Below, in pieces: positions 8,942-17,360 of a stretch of DNA of 64,000 nucleotides. The translations under genes and the position numbers were made by a program. The DNA is from CAJXVA01 sp963761755 (GTDB lineage Bacteria; Myxococcota_A; Polyangia; Nannocystales; Nannocystaceae), in contig CAVXIC010000028.1 in the NCBI GenBank assembly GCA_963761755.1, forward strand, positions 1 through 64,000. Reading direction: 5' to 3'. The notes under the pieces are model-generated. The model was given only the letters and a program-made list of their open reading frames with translations. It searched no databases and was not told where the DNA came from. How positions within the stretch are numbered: position 1 is the stretch's first letter; each line of letters starts with the position of its first letter.

Positions 8942-10903
8942 ATGCAGGGGCGGGTTCTCATCGTCGACGACAACGCCGTGGATCGCGAAGCGATCCGACG
9001 GCGGCTTGGAGACTCGGCAAACGTCCAAGAGGCCGCGACCGGGGCCGACGGTCTGGATCGGGCGCGTCTGCAGTCGATGGCGTGTGTACTCCTCGACCAC
9101 CGGCTCCCGGATGCCGAAGGTGTGGACCTCGTGTCCAGCTTCGTCGAGCTAGGAGCGCCCGTCGTGATGCTCACCGGGCAGGGCAGCGAGCGCGTCGCCG
9201 TCGAGGCGATGAAGCGGGGGGCGTTGGACTACCTCATCAAGGACCAGCTCACCGATGAGGGGCTGCGCCGTGCTGTCCGACACGCCGTGGACACCGCAGC
9301 ACTCGAGGTGCGCCTTCGGCAGCAGCGGTCGCAGCTCGAGCGACACGTCGCAGAGCTGGCCCTTCGCTCGCACCAGCTCGAGAACTCCAACGCCGCGCTA
9401 CAGGCCAGTGAGCATCGGCTGCGCATCGTACTCGAGCAGCTGCCCGCCATCGTCTGGACCACCGATGGGGCCCTCAAGTACACGTCGCTGGCAGGTGCCA
9501 CGTGTCGAGCCCTCGGCATCGACCCGGGGGAGGTCGTCGGCTCGTCCGTGGTCGAGCACCACGGTGATGCTCAGGCGGTCGAGGCCCACCGCCGGGCGCT
9601 CGCGGGCACGCCGGTCCGCTACGACCTGCCGTGGGGCGCCCGAATGCTGGAGGCCTGCGTGGAGCCGCTGCGAGGCAGCGATGGCAGCATCGAGGGCGTG
9701 ATCGGGTTCGGCCTCGACGTCACCGAGAGCCGCCAGATCGCCGACCGACTGCGTCAGGCCCAGAAGATGGAAGCGGTGGGGACGCTCGCCGGAGGCGTGG
9801 CCCACGACTTCAACAACTTGCTCACCGCGATTCAGAGCTTCACGCAGTTTGCGGCCGACGGTCTGGACGACGAGGATCCCGCCCGAGAGGACCTCGACCA
9901 AGTGCAGCGGGCCGTCGACCGGGCGGCCGAGCTCACCCGCCAGCTGTTGGCGTTCTCGCGCAACCAACGGATCGAGCCCCGAAGCCTCGACGTGGGCGAG
10001 GTGGTCCAGAATCTGGAGAAGATGCTGCGGCGGCTGATCCAGGAGGACGTCGAGCTCGAGACCCACGTCGCCGAGGGCCTGTGGCGCACTTCGATCGATC
10101 CCGGAAGCCTCGAGCAGGTCATCATGAACCTGGTCGTCAACGCCCGCGATGCCATGCCCGAGGGTGGTCAGCTGACGATCGAGCTCGAAAACGTCGAGCT
10201 GGCCGAGGGGGACCCCTCGCTCGCCCGCCACCAGCTCACCCCGGGAGACTACGTGTTGATGGCCGTCAGCGACACGGGCGAGGGCGTCGCGCCCGAGCTT
10301 CAGGACAGCATCTTCGAGCCCTTCTTCACCACCAAGGACGTCGGCAAGGGCACGGGCTTGGGCCTCTCGACCTGCCACGGGATCATCCGTCAGGCGGAGG
10401 GCAACATCTGGGTCTACAGCGAGCCTGGTCGTGGCTCGACCTTCAAGGTGGTCCTGCCGCGTACCGTCAGCGGGCCGTCGGAACTCATCCGGCAGGCGGC
10501 GGCCCCGGTCGAGCTGGATGGAACCGAGCGGATCCTGGTCGTGGAGGACGACGACCAGGTTCGCGCGCTCGCGGTTCGGGCGCTCACCCTGCGTGGCTAC
10601 CGCGTCGTGGAAGCCGCCAACGGGGCGGCCGCCCTGCTGCGGATGCAGGAATATGGCGAGCCCATCGATCTGCTCCTGACCGACGTCGTCATGCCCCAGA
10701 TGAGCGGCCCCGACTTGGCGAAGCGCCTTGGTGCGAAGTTCCCAGAGCTGCGCGTGGTGTACATGTCCGGCTACACGGCAAGGGTCGCGACCCAGCAGCG
10801 GCTGCTACCCGCCGACGTGCCGCTGCTCGCAAAGCCGTTCTCCCCGCGCTCGCTCCTCCAGCGGGTCCGCGAGCTCCTCGATGGGCCCACGCTTCAGACC
10901 TGA
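8942..10903 (+). CDS. hybrid histidine kinase: receiver-PAS-kinase-receiver
   Basis: 653 aa. I take the ATG at 8942, preceded by AGAGGGGG; an in-frame GTG six bases earlier overlaps the previous stop. Order: receiver with Asp52 (LLDHRLPD), coiled linker about 130-165, PAS about 170-275, kinase core with His288 in GGVAHDFNNLL, ATPase domain with NLVVNARDAM, DTGEGV and GKGTGLGLST, then a C-terminal receiver with Asp581 (LLTDVVMPQMSG). It is cytoplasmic and has no membrane segment. Lying two bases after the Rcp1-type regulator, it extends the same operon and would form a multistep phosphorelay with it. Confidence 0.92.
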   Translation: MQGRVLIVDDNAVDREAIRRRLGDSANVQEAATGADGLDRARLQSMACVLLDHRLPDAEGVDLVSSFVELGAPVVMLTGQGSERVAVEAMKRGALDYLIKDQLTDEGLRRAVRHAVDTAALEVRLRQQRSQLERHVAELALRSHQLENSNAALQASEHRLRIVLEQLPAIVWTTDGALKYTSLAGATCRALGIDPGEVVGSSVVEHHGDAQAVEAHRRALAGTPVRYDLPWGARMLEACVEPLRGSDGSIEGVIGFGLDVTESRQIADRLRQAQKMEAVGTLAGGVAHDFNNLLTAIQSFTQFAADGLDDEDPAREDLDQVQRAVDRAAELTRQLLAFSRNQRIEPRSLDVGEVVQNLEKMLRRLIQEDVELETHVAEGLWRTSIDPGSLEQVIMNLVVNARDAMPEGGQLTIELENVELAEGDPSLARHQLTPGDYVLMAVSDTGEGVAPELQDSIFEPFFTTKDVGKGTGLGLSTCHGIIRQAEGNIWVYSEPGRGSTFKVVLPRTVSGPSELIRQAAAPVELDGTERILVVEDDDQVRALAVRALTLRGYRVVEAANGAAALLRMQEYGEPIDLLLTDVVMPQMSGPDLAKRLGAKFPELRVVYMSGYTARVATQQRLLPADVPLLAKPFSPRSLLQRVRELLDGPTLQT

Positions 10904-11095
10904 TGGGAGGGCAAGTCAGCGTTCGCTCCGCGGACGACGGCGCCGAGGAGCAACGGTGGCGGTCGTCCGAGTCGTTCCGGGAATGCATCTGATCGAAGAA
11001 GAGCGGGCCCTGCGCTTCCTTCGCGGGTCGCCGAATCGCGTCCTCGCTCTGGCGGCCACGACGGTGTAGGCTGGGCCGGTTCCGGTTGACCGTCC

Positions 11096-12307
11096 ATGGG
11101 GGCAGCAGCGATTCCACACGATGAGCTGGAGCGGCTTGCAGCTCTGGACCGCTACCAGATCCTCGACACGCCGAGGGAGGCGGAGTTCGACGACGTCACG
11201 AAGCTGGTCTCCGAGATCTGCGACACCCCGATCGCGGTCGTGAACCTGATCACCGACGGGCGCCAATGGTTCAAGTCCGAAGTGGGGCTGGGCGTTCGAG
11301 AGACTCCAATCGACAGCTCGATCTGCGCGCACGCGATCCTGCAAAAGGGCCTGGTCGTCGTCCCCGACACGACCAAGGATCCGAGGTTCGCGGACAATCC
11401 GCTGGTGACCGGGGATCCGCGTCTTCGCTTCTACGCCGGCTCGCTGCTCGAGACCCCAGACGGTTTTTCGATCGGGACGCTATGCGTCTTGGACACGGAG
11501 CCACGGGAGCTGACCGAGCATCAGGCCGCCGCGCTCGAGACCCTGTCCCGACACGTCATGAATTTGTTCGAGCTGCGGCGGACGACGCGGCGACAAATCG
11601 AACTCAATCGGCAAGTCGAAGCCATGCTCCAGGGGCACAAGCGGGTGCTCGCGATGGTCTCGCACGACATTCGTGGGCCACTGGGCACGATCGCGATGGG
11701 GTCGGAGATGCTGATGAGGGAGGCCCCGGCCGGGACACACAACGCGATCGCCGAGCGCATCTCTCGGGCAGCCAAGAGGGCAGCCAAGCTCGCCGACGAC
11801 CTGATCGACGTCGAGGGCCTCGCGCGCGGCAGCCTTGCGCTCGAGCGCGTGCCCACGCCGCTGTCGGCGGTCATCGACGACGTCGTGGACCAGTATCAGT
11901 CCGCTGCCCAGGCTGCGGGGATCGAGCTGGTCGCACGGGTCGTCCGTCCCCTCTCGCCGGTCTGTGGCGATGCTGCCCGGCTCGCGCAGGTGCTGTCGAA
12001 CCTGATCTCGAACGCGATCACCCACACGCCGGTGGGGGGAAGGGTACGCGTCGAGGCCTGCTCGGATGGCGCCACGGTGATCATGGGGGTTCGAGACAGC
12101 GGGCCTGGTGTGCCCGCCGAGTTCGCAGACAAGGTCTTCGAGCCGTTTTGGCGGGGGCGGGAGGGCGCCTCGACCAAGGGACTGGGACTGGGTCTGTCGA
12201 TCGTGCAGGAGCTGGTCCATGCGCACGAGGGGACGGTGGCTCTGAAGGACAACGACGAATCTGGGGCTCACTTCGAGGTTCGCCTGCCCGCGCTCGCCGG
12301 CCGCTGA
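11096..12307 (+). CDS. GAF-domain sensor histidine kinase
   Basis: 403 aa. The N-terminal GAF domain, about residues 10-160, has the family pattern LDTPREAEFDDVTKL, ITDGRQWFKS and IGTLCVLD. The kinase core has His190 in MVSHDIRGPL. The ATPase domain has NLISNAITHT, DSGPGVP and KGLGLGLSI. It is soluble and has no receiver. A 192-base gap without a recognisable gene separates it from the hybrid kinase upstream, so it may have its own promoter, though the theme and strand are shared. Confidence 0.9.
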   Translation: MGAAAIPHDELERLAALDRYQILDTPREAEFDDVTKLVSEICDTPIAVVNLITDGRQWFKSEVGLGVRETPIDSSICAHAILQKGLVVVPDTTKDPRFADNPLVTGDPRLRFYAGSLLETPDGFSIGTLCVLDTEPRELTEHQAAALETLSRHVMNLFELRRTTRRQIELNRQVEAMLQGHKRVLAMVSHDIRGPLGTIAMGSEMLMREAPAGTHNAIAERISRAAKRAAKLADDLIDVEGLARGSLALERVPTPLSAVIDDVVDQYQSAAQAAGIELVARVVRPLSPVCGDAARLAQVLSNLISNAITHTPVGGRVRVEACSDGATVIMGVRDSGPGVPAEFADKVFEPFWRGREGASTKGLGLGLSIVQELVHAHEGTVALKDNDESGAHFEVRLPALAGR

Positions 12308-12680
12308 GGTCGGCGGGGCGGTCACGGCGATGCCGAGCTGCTCGAGGCGCGCGAGGACGCGACGCATCGCGCCGGGGAAGGCTTCCGGCGCGTCCACGAG
12401 GGTGATTGCGGTGAGCGGATGGGGGGCATCCTGCTCGATTGCATCGGCGACCGCGTGCCAGCGCTGCCCTTCGCAGGGAGGGAGGTCGCGGGTGACGTGC
12501 CACAGTGTGTCCCACCAGGCGGAGATCGGTTGCCCCGACCATCCCTCGAGCGCGAGTGCAGCGCGGTCGTGCAGGAGTCGTCTCGCGGTGCCCCACGGGT
12601 CGGCCACGGGTCGGCGAGCAGGGAGCGCGTGTAGTACCCGGGCTCGGCGCAGTATACGAGCAGGCCGGACGACGCCGAGG
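12308..12680 (-). pseudogene. AddB/RecB-like nuclease-helicase remnant (N-terminal piece)
   Basis: On the minus strand one frame reads LLVYCAEPGYYTRSLLADPW (12663 to about 12605). After an exact 11-bp duplication, the next frame continues GTARRLLHDRAALALEGW, then PLTAITLVDAPEAFPGAM and RVLARLEQLGIAV. This resembles the N-terminal domain of myxobacterial PD-(D/E)XK nuclease/AddB-like proteins, in which a Trp-rich stretch precedes an I-x-VD segment. Everything after about 110 residues is missing, because the histidine kinase gene ends there. It is a decayed 5' fragment. The family call rests on memory of this pattern, not a search. Confidence 0.45.
12593..12614. repeat. exact 11-bp tandem duplication (frameshifting)
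   Basis: CCACGGGTCGG occurs twice in direct tandem at 12593-12603 and 12604-12614. Removing one copy joins the two minus-strand frames of the nuclease-like remnant into one continuous reading (ADPW followed by GTARR). This directly shows replication slippage as the inactivating event. Confidence 0.8.
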
Positions 12681-12748
12681 AGCCTCGGCGGGAGAAAATC
12701 CCAGGGGCCCGGTGATCGTCTCCGGGGTGGGCGACACTACCGGCGCCG

Positions 12749-13324
12749 ATGCTTCGCTTGGCTTACTTCGTCGCCGCGCTCACCGCCGGCTCCCTGATGA
12801 TTTCCGTCCCAGCGGCGGCGTGCGATTGGGCCCCGATCGTCTACGAGTCGCACGAGGTCGTCGGCGTCCTGCCCGACTGCCTCCGCGTCGAGCCCGACCA
12901 CCATCCCGGCCAGGGCTACGACCTCGAAGGCGCGGTGATCTCCGTCCGCGTGTGGAACTCGTGCGAGGACGAGGAGAACGTCACGCTCCGGCCTGCCGAC
13001 TGCATGGACTGCGAGGTCGGGGAGATCGAGGGCGCCCTCGAGTTCGAGACGAACATGGTCTACGACGACCACGTCGGCGAATCCGTCCGCATCGACCTCG
13101 AGTGGGCAACGGTCGATGCCAGCGGCGTGGCCACCCTCGACGTCGCGCTGCCCGAGGTGCACCCCTCGGAGCAGACCGACGGGTGTGGGGACAGCTGGGG
13201 CCCGGAAGAAGACGGATCGGGATCGGGGTCGGGCTGCAGCGTCGGCAGCCCTGGTTCAGGCGCGCTGGGCGGATGGCTGGCGCTCCTCCTCGTCGCGATC
13301 CGACGCCGCAGTCGAGTCGGCTGA
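12749..13324 (+). CDS. secreted protein with MYXO-CTERM-like tail
   Basis: 191 aa. The ATG at 12749 starts a signal peptide (MLRLAYFVAALTAGSLMI, then VPAAA before the first Cys). The mature part has six or more Cys (NSCEDEEN, PADCMDCEVG, TDGCGDSW). A Gly/Ser/Asp-rich spacer leads to a C-terminal GCSVG, a hydrophobic segment (ALGGWLALLLVAI) and RRRSR. This Cys-hydrophobic-Arg end is the layout of the MYXO-CTERM sorting signal in myxobacteria, so surface anchoring is likely. The function of the middle domain is unknown. Confidence 0.75.
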   Translation: MLRLAYFVAALTAGSLMISVPAAACDWAPIVYESHEVVGVLPDCLRVEPDHHPGQGYDLEGAVISVRVWNSCEDEENVTLRPADCMDCEVGEIEGALEFETNMVYDDHVGESVRIDLEWATVDASGVATLDVALPEVHPSEQTDGCGDSWGPEEDGSGSGSGCSVGSPGSGALGGWLALLLVAIRRRSRVG

Positions 13325-13332
13325 TACTCGTC

Positions 13333-13434
13333 ATGCCGATGAGCGACGAGCCCCGCGTCGTCGGCCCCGGCTTCCACGCGAAGGCGTTCGCGGTGGTCCG
13401 TCGCGTTCCTCCCGGCCGCGTCGGCCAAACCATG
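13333..13434 (+). pseudogene. MGMT/alkyltransferase-like protein, N-terminal remnant
   Basis: The ATG at 13333 (or 13339) reads about 30 codons ending GFHAKAFAVVRRVPPGRVG. This is the signature start of the 6-O-methylguanine-DNA methyltransferase-like (MGMT/Atl) family, where an F.A.V..VV..IPPGRV segment precedes the DNA-binding helices. The following GYGQ, PxHR and active-site regions are absent. The frame stays open but runs as meaningless sequence into the leader of the gene at 13606. It looks like a truncated relic. Confidence 0.45.
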
Positions 13435-13605
13435 ACCGCGGAGCAACATGCTCGCGATCGCCAGCTTTCGCTGCGCTTTCGAAGGGCGGCGGTTCGTGAA
13501 CGCTGGGTGAATGCCGTCGGTCTGGTGGCTCAGGTGGTCGGTCGCACGCTCACGGTGCGGTGTCGTGGTGGCCGGCGCGGCACCGCCGACTATCATGGAG
13601 GGTCG

Positions 13606-14850
13606 ATGCGACGGCTTCGCGCGATCGGGATGGGCATGGTCCTCGTGGCGGCATGCGAGACGCCGCAAGCGCTCGCGCCGCGGAGCGAAACGGCGCCGGA
13701 CGCCGACCCGCGATCCCCGTCGAGTTCCGAACGCAGGGCGCCCCCCGAGATGGATGCGCCCGCGCCTCCAAAGACGCCGCGAGAGGCGTACGAGCAGCAA
13801 CTGAACCGATCTGGACTCGCCGCGACGCCCGCCGGACGCGAGTGGTTCGAGCGCGGCGCGGCGCTGCTCGAGGCGCCGGCCGAGGTCGATCTACCGCTGC
13901 TCGAAGACGTCGCGTTTGGGCCGCAAGGGTCGCGAGGCAGAGCCTTCGCGTTCGAACTGCGCGAGGGACACCGGCTTTCGGCCTCCGCCGACGGCTCCGA
14001 CGCGTCGAGTGCTGCGCTGCTCGATCTCTTCTTCGTCGATGACGAAGGTCAACGCCTGATCGAGCTCGGTTCGCGCCGATCGTCTCTGTCCATGGTCGCA
14101 CCCGTGGACGGCCGGTACATCGTGCGGGTCCAGCCCGCCCTCGAGGACCACGCAACCCGCCGCCTCGAAGTTCGGGCGAGCCCGTCGCTTCGGTTCCCGG
14201 TCGAAGGACGCGGTCGCAAGTCGGTGCAGAGCTTCTTCGGGGCGTCTCGCGAGGGCGGCAAGCGCTCCCACCACGGCATCGACATCTTCGCGCCGCGCGG
14301 CACGCCGGTGCTGGCGTCGGCGGGGGGTCGTGTGGTCCGCGTCGGGCAGACGCCGCGAGGAGGGAACGTCGTGTGGCTGCGCGACGACGCCAACGCGCTG
14401 GCGATCTACTACGCGCACCTGGAGCGGGCGACGGTCGAACTGGGCGATCACGTCGAGGTCGGAGATCCGGTTGGTGAGGTGGGAAACTCCGGCAACGCCC
14501 GCTACGGCAAGCCGCACCTGCACTTCGGCATCTACCGCCGGGGGCCGACCGACCCGCTCCCCTTCGTGCACGTTCGGCCCCGCCCCGAGCGTCCGCCTAC
14601 GACCAGTCTCGCCCTCGGGCAGCAGCATCGAGTCCGACGCGGCACGCTCCGACTTCGCACCGCCCCCTTGCGTGGAGACGTGGTCGCAACGCTCCAGCGA
14701 GATGCGCCGGTGGTGCCGCTGGCCGCTCGCGGTTCATCGGTGCTGGTGCGCACCGCCGACGGAGCGCGCGGCTGGGCGCCCTCCCGGTGGCTGGAGCCGG
14801 ACCCCGAGGCGGTCGACGCGAAACGCTTCGACGGTGACCGGGTTCGGTGA
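13606..14850 (+). CDS. lipoprotein M23 (LytM) peptidase with SH3-like tail
   Basis: 414 aa. I chose the ATG at 13606, with GGAGGG just upstream and an immediate lipoprotein signal (MRRLRAIGMGMVLVAAC). A Pro/Ala linker and a domain of about 140 residues come first. The M23 domain follows, with zinc ligands His222 and Asp226 (HHGIDIFAPRGTPV) and the HLHFG motif (His304, His306). After the peptidase comes a small SH3-like segment (TLRLRTAPLRG, GWAPSRWLEP), typical of wall-binding modules. It probably cleaves peptidoglycan cross-links or regulates amidases in the periplasm. Confidence 0.88.
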   Translation: MRRLRAIGMGMVLVAACETPQALAPRSETAPDADPRSPSSSERRAPPEMDAPAPPKTPREAYEQQLNRSGLAATPAGREWFERGAALLEAPAEVDLPLLEDVAFGPQGSRGRAFAFELREGHRLSASADGSDASSAALLDLFFVDDEGQRLIELGSRRSSLSMVAPVDGRYIVRVQPALEDHATRRLEVRASPSLRFPVEGRGRKSVQSFFGASREGGKRSHHGIDIFAPRGTPVLASAGGRVVRVGQTPRGGNVVWLRDDANALAIYYAHLERATVELGDHVEVGDPVGEVGNSGNARYGKPHLHFGIYRRGPTDPLPFVHVRPRPERPPTTSLALGQQHRVRRGTLRLRTAPLRGDVVATLQRDAPVVPLAARGSSVLVRTADGARGWAPSRWLEPDPEAVDAKRFDGDRVR

Positions 14851-14855
14851 GCGCT

Positions 14856-16226
14856 TCAACGATCGGACGCAGGCGCTGATCGACCTCCGGCAAGGAGCGC
14901 CCCGCCACCCTGACGAGCCGGCGTGCCCGGGCCCATGGGTTCGACGAGTCGCGACACCCGCGGTTCGTCGATCGCGACCGGACCCTCTCGCTCCCGCCGC
15001 CGCGGGTCTGTCCACTCCCGCACGATCCGGTAGAGCCCGTGATCGAAGGGCACGCCCGGCGCGGCAGCGACCGGTTCGATGCGCTCGCGCTGTCCGGCGC
15101 TGTCCATCTCCAGCGCGCGGTGGTGGCAGAACGGGTTGTTGCCGGGCCTGCCCATCAGGGGTTCGGCGGTGGCGGTACAGCCCCCTCGGCACGTGTCGGC
15201 GTAGTAGCACTGCGCGCAGTAGCCCCACAGCTCGGCGGTGCTGCGCTCGCGAATGTAGGAGAGCTCGGAGGAGCGGGCCCAGATGTCCGCCAGGCTGTGG
15301 TCGCGGACGTTGCCGCCCACGTTCTCGGGTCCGCCCAGGCTGGGGCAGCCCTTGACGTCGCCGTGCGCCTCGATGCCCAGCTGCAGCCGTCCGGCCGCGC
15401 ACCCCTTGTAGTGGCGCTTCTGGACCGAGCGAAGCTCGGCCTCGAGGGGGCCGAAGTAGCCCAGGTTGTTGCCGGGCCACATCTTGATGCCCAGCTGTCG
15501 TGCGCGCCGAAGCACGTCCCGCAGCACGTCGTAGACCTCGAGCATCATGTAGGGCTGCAGCAGCAGGTCGGGTTGATCGGCGGCGTTGCCGAAGGGGGAC
15601 GTGATCTGCAGCTGCCAGCCAAACGCTCCGGCGTCGGCGATGCGCTCGAGCAGCATCGGCAGGTCGGCGAGCGTACGGCGATTGATCTGCGTGTTGACGC
15701 CCACCGGGATGCCGGCGGCTCGGACCCGCGCCAATGCTTCGAAGGCCCGAACGTGGCTGCCGGAGACACCCCGGAGTTCGTCATGGGCCTCGGCCAGCCC
15801 GTCGAGGGAGATGGAGATCGTGCGGATGCCGGCCTCACGAAGCGCGTCGACCCGCTCCTGAGTGAGGTTGAGGCCGCCGGTGGTCATCGTGACCGACATG
15901 CCGTGGGCACGCAGCTCATTGACGATCAGGATGAAGTCGTTGCGCAGGTAGGCTTCGCCGCCGACCAGCGTCACCTCGCCCACGCCGAGCGCGCCCAGCT
16001 GGCGGGCGACATCCAAGCACTCGTCGGTGGTCAGCTCGTCCTTGCGGGCCTTGCCCGCCCGCGAGCCGCAGTGCATGCAGTGCTGGTCACACGCGAGGGT
16101 GATCTCCCAGACCGCGTACAGCGGCGTCGGCACCGAGCCCGTGGCGTGCTCGCGAAGGCGCCGGTCCCGAGGCGCCGGGAGCTCTTGCAGCACCCGCAGG
16201 CGCTTTCTGGCCTCCTCTAGCCTCAC
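14856..16226 (-). CDS. radical SAM/SPASM enzyme, probable peptide maturase
   Basis: 456 aa. I place the start at the GTG at 16226, which overlaps the TGA of the upstream gene as GTGA. The radical SAM cluster site is Cys46, Cys50 and Cys53 (CDQHCMHC), in ITLACDQHC. GGEAYLR and ISISLDG match the usual core strands. The C-terminal SPASM domain has the Cys pattern for two further Fe-S clusters: GCAAGRL, VKGCPSLG, YCAQCYYADTCRGGC and NPFCHHRAL. Enzymes of this PqqE/anSME-like type modify peptides or oxidise residues. Tight coupling to a Cys-rich membrane protein suggests that protein as substrate or partner. This is inference. Confidence 0.85.
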   Translation of the reverse strand: MRLEEARKRLRVLQELPAPRDRRLREHATGSVPTPLYAVWEITLACDQHCMHCGSRAGKARKDELTTDECLDVARQLGALGVGEVTLVGGEAYLRNDFILIVNELRAHGMSVTMTTGGLNLTQERVDALREAGIRTISISLDGLAEAHDELRGVSGSHVRAFEALARVRAAGIPVGVNTQINRRTLADLPMLLERIADAGAFGWQLQITSPFGNAADQPDLLLQPYMMLEVYDVLRDVLRRARQLGIKMWPGNNLGYFGPLEAELRSVQKRHYKGCAAGRLQLGIEAHGDVKGCPSLGGPENVGGNVRDHSLADIWARSSELSYIRERSTAELWGYCAQCYYADTCRGGCTATAEPLMGRPGNNPFCHHRALEMDSAGQRERIEPVAAAPGVPFDHGLYRIVREWTDPRRREREGPVAIDEPRVSRLVEPMGPGTPARQGGGALLAGGRSAPASDR

Positions 16227-17044
16227 GCCGGGTTGCACACGTTCGTGGTGAGGGCCGCGTCCAGTGCCGGCTCGCAGACCTCGCCGTCGACGCAGGCCGG
16301 GTCCTTGGGATCGCAGGTCTCGAAGCACAGGGGCAAGGCGCCATCGAACTGCAGTAGGCACGTGCCCTCGAGGCACGTGGGCTCGTCGGAGCTGCCGCCA
16401 CACGTCTCGACACACACGCCCTCGGCGGTCTCGGGGTCCACGTAGAAGCACATCGCCCCCGGGGCGCAGTTGTCGATGCCCGTGGACCCACTGCCTTCGA
16501 CGGTGCAGGGGTCGCCGACCGGCACCGCACCGAAGGGGGTGCAGCGGCTTGCGTTCCATACGTCACCGCCGTCGTTCGCCCAAGGCGAGCATTTCTCGCT
16601 GGCGCCGCAGTCCTGCATGAAGACGTCGCACTCGTAGGAGACGCCGCCCGTTTCGCCCGGGCACCCACCGTAGAAGCCGCACGCGGTGTCGGCGGTGTCG
16701 TCGTCCCAGGTGGTGCTGCCGCCGGTGCTGGAGGTGCCCAGGCTCGTGCTCGAGGACATCGCCATCGTGGGATCGGTCGTCCCGGTGATGGACATCGTCG
16801 TGTCCTCGCCGGTCGACCCCTCGCCGCCCTCGCTACCGCTGGAACTCCCCGAGGAGGACGCTTCGAGCGAAGCTCCATCGTCGACGACGGCAGGGCCGCA
16901 CGCGGTGAGGACCGAGCCGACCGCGATGACGATCGCGGCGGCGCCGTTCCACGGGCCACGGCTCGAGCGCAGGGGAGCGGTGCAGAACGGGCACGCTCGC
17001 TCATCGCCGCGGACGTGGCGATCACAGGACGGGCAAGGGAGCAT
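16223..17044 (-). CDS. zinc-ribbon, membrane-anchored Cys-rich protein
   Basis: 273 aa. Residues 1-25 are a zinc ribbon (CPSC and CPFC pairs in LPCPSCDRHV and ERACPFCTAPL). A hydrophobic segment, AAAIVIAVGSVLTACG, follows as membrane anchor or lipobox. Residues 60-125 are a Ser/Thr/Gly linker. The C-terminal 150 residues carry about 18 Cys in EGF-like or disulfide-rich spacing (YGGCPGE, FMQDCGASEKCSPW, CVETCGG, CFETCDPKDPACVDG). The layout is a cytosolic zinc ribbon, one membrane pass and a long exposed linker. It is translationally coupled to the radical SAM enzyme. Confidence 0.75.
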   Translation of the reverse strand: MLPCPSCDRHVRGDERACPFCTAPLRSSRGPWNGAAAIVIAVGSVLTACGPAVVDDGASLEASSSGSSSGSEGGEGSTGEDTTMSITGTTDPTMAMSSSTSLGTSSTGGSTTWDDDTADTACGFYGGCPGETGGVSYECDVFMQDCGASEKCSPWANDGGDVWNASRCTPFGAVPVGDPCTVEGSGSTGIDNCAPGAMCFYVDPETAEGVCVETCGGSSDEPTCLEGTCLLQFDGALPLCFETCDPKDPACVDGEVCEPALDAALTTNVCNPA

Positions 17045-17079
17045 GTTGGGATTGTAGCTCTATGCGCGTGCGTTTTGTT

Positions 17080-17290
17080 GTTTTTTGTGTGATGGAAGGC
17101 GCGATGCCGCGCATGGTTGGCTGTGCGGGGTCGCGATTCGTCGTCATCGTCGCGCCAAGTCCAGCGAGGAACTCTTGCAGGGCGTGGAGTTCGGCGTCGC
17201 TCTTCACGTGGACGTTCTGCGTGGCGATCCGCGACGCGGATCCTCGAGAGTTCTTCATCCACGTCGGAAAAGCGAGGGTGCGGACAAGTC
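17080..17290 (-). pseudogene. short coding remnant, unidentified
   Basis: In the 316-base space between two genes the minus strand contains about 35 codons with strongly GC-rich third positions (RIATQNVHVKSDAELHALQE, then FLAGLGATM). Just upstream in another frame is VDEELSRIRV. No start, signal or continuation belongs to it. I read it as a frameshifted fragment of a lost gene and cannot name it. The AT-rich stretch at 17060-17085 may hold the promoter of the gene that starts at 17044. Confidence 0.3.
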
Positions 17291-17360
17291 GCCTCTGGAC
17301 TCCGCGACCCTCCGAAGCGCTACCGCAAGAAGAACGCAGACCGACTACACTTCGCGGCCC

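Noticed and set aside
10904..11095. Possible small gene between the hybrid kinase and the GAF kinase
   Set aside because: Short frames on both strands have no consistent GC-rich third positions and no start context.
12505..13605. Upstream extension of the M23 peptidase frame
   Set aside because: The extension overlaps the MYXO-CTERM gene in another frame; the lipoprotein signal and ribosome site place the start at 13606.
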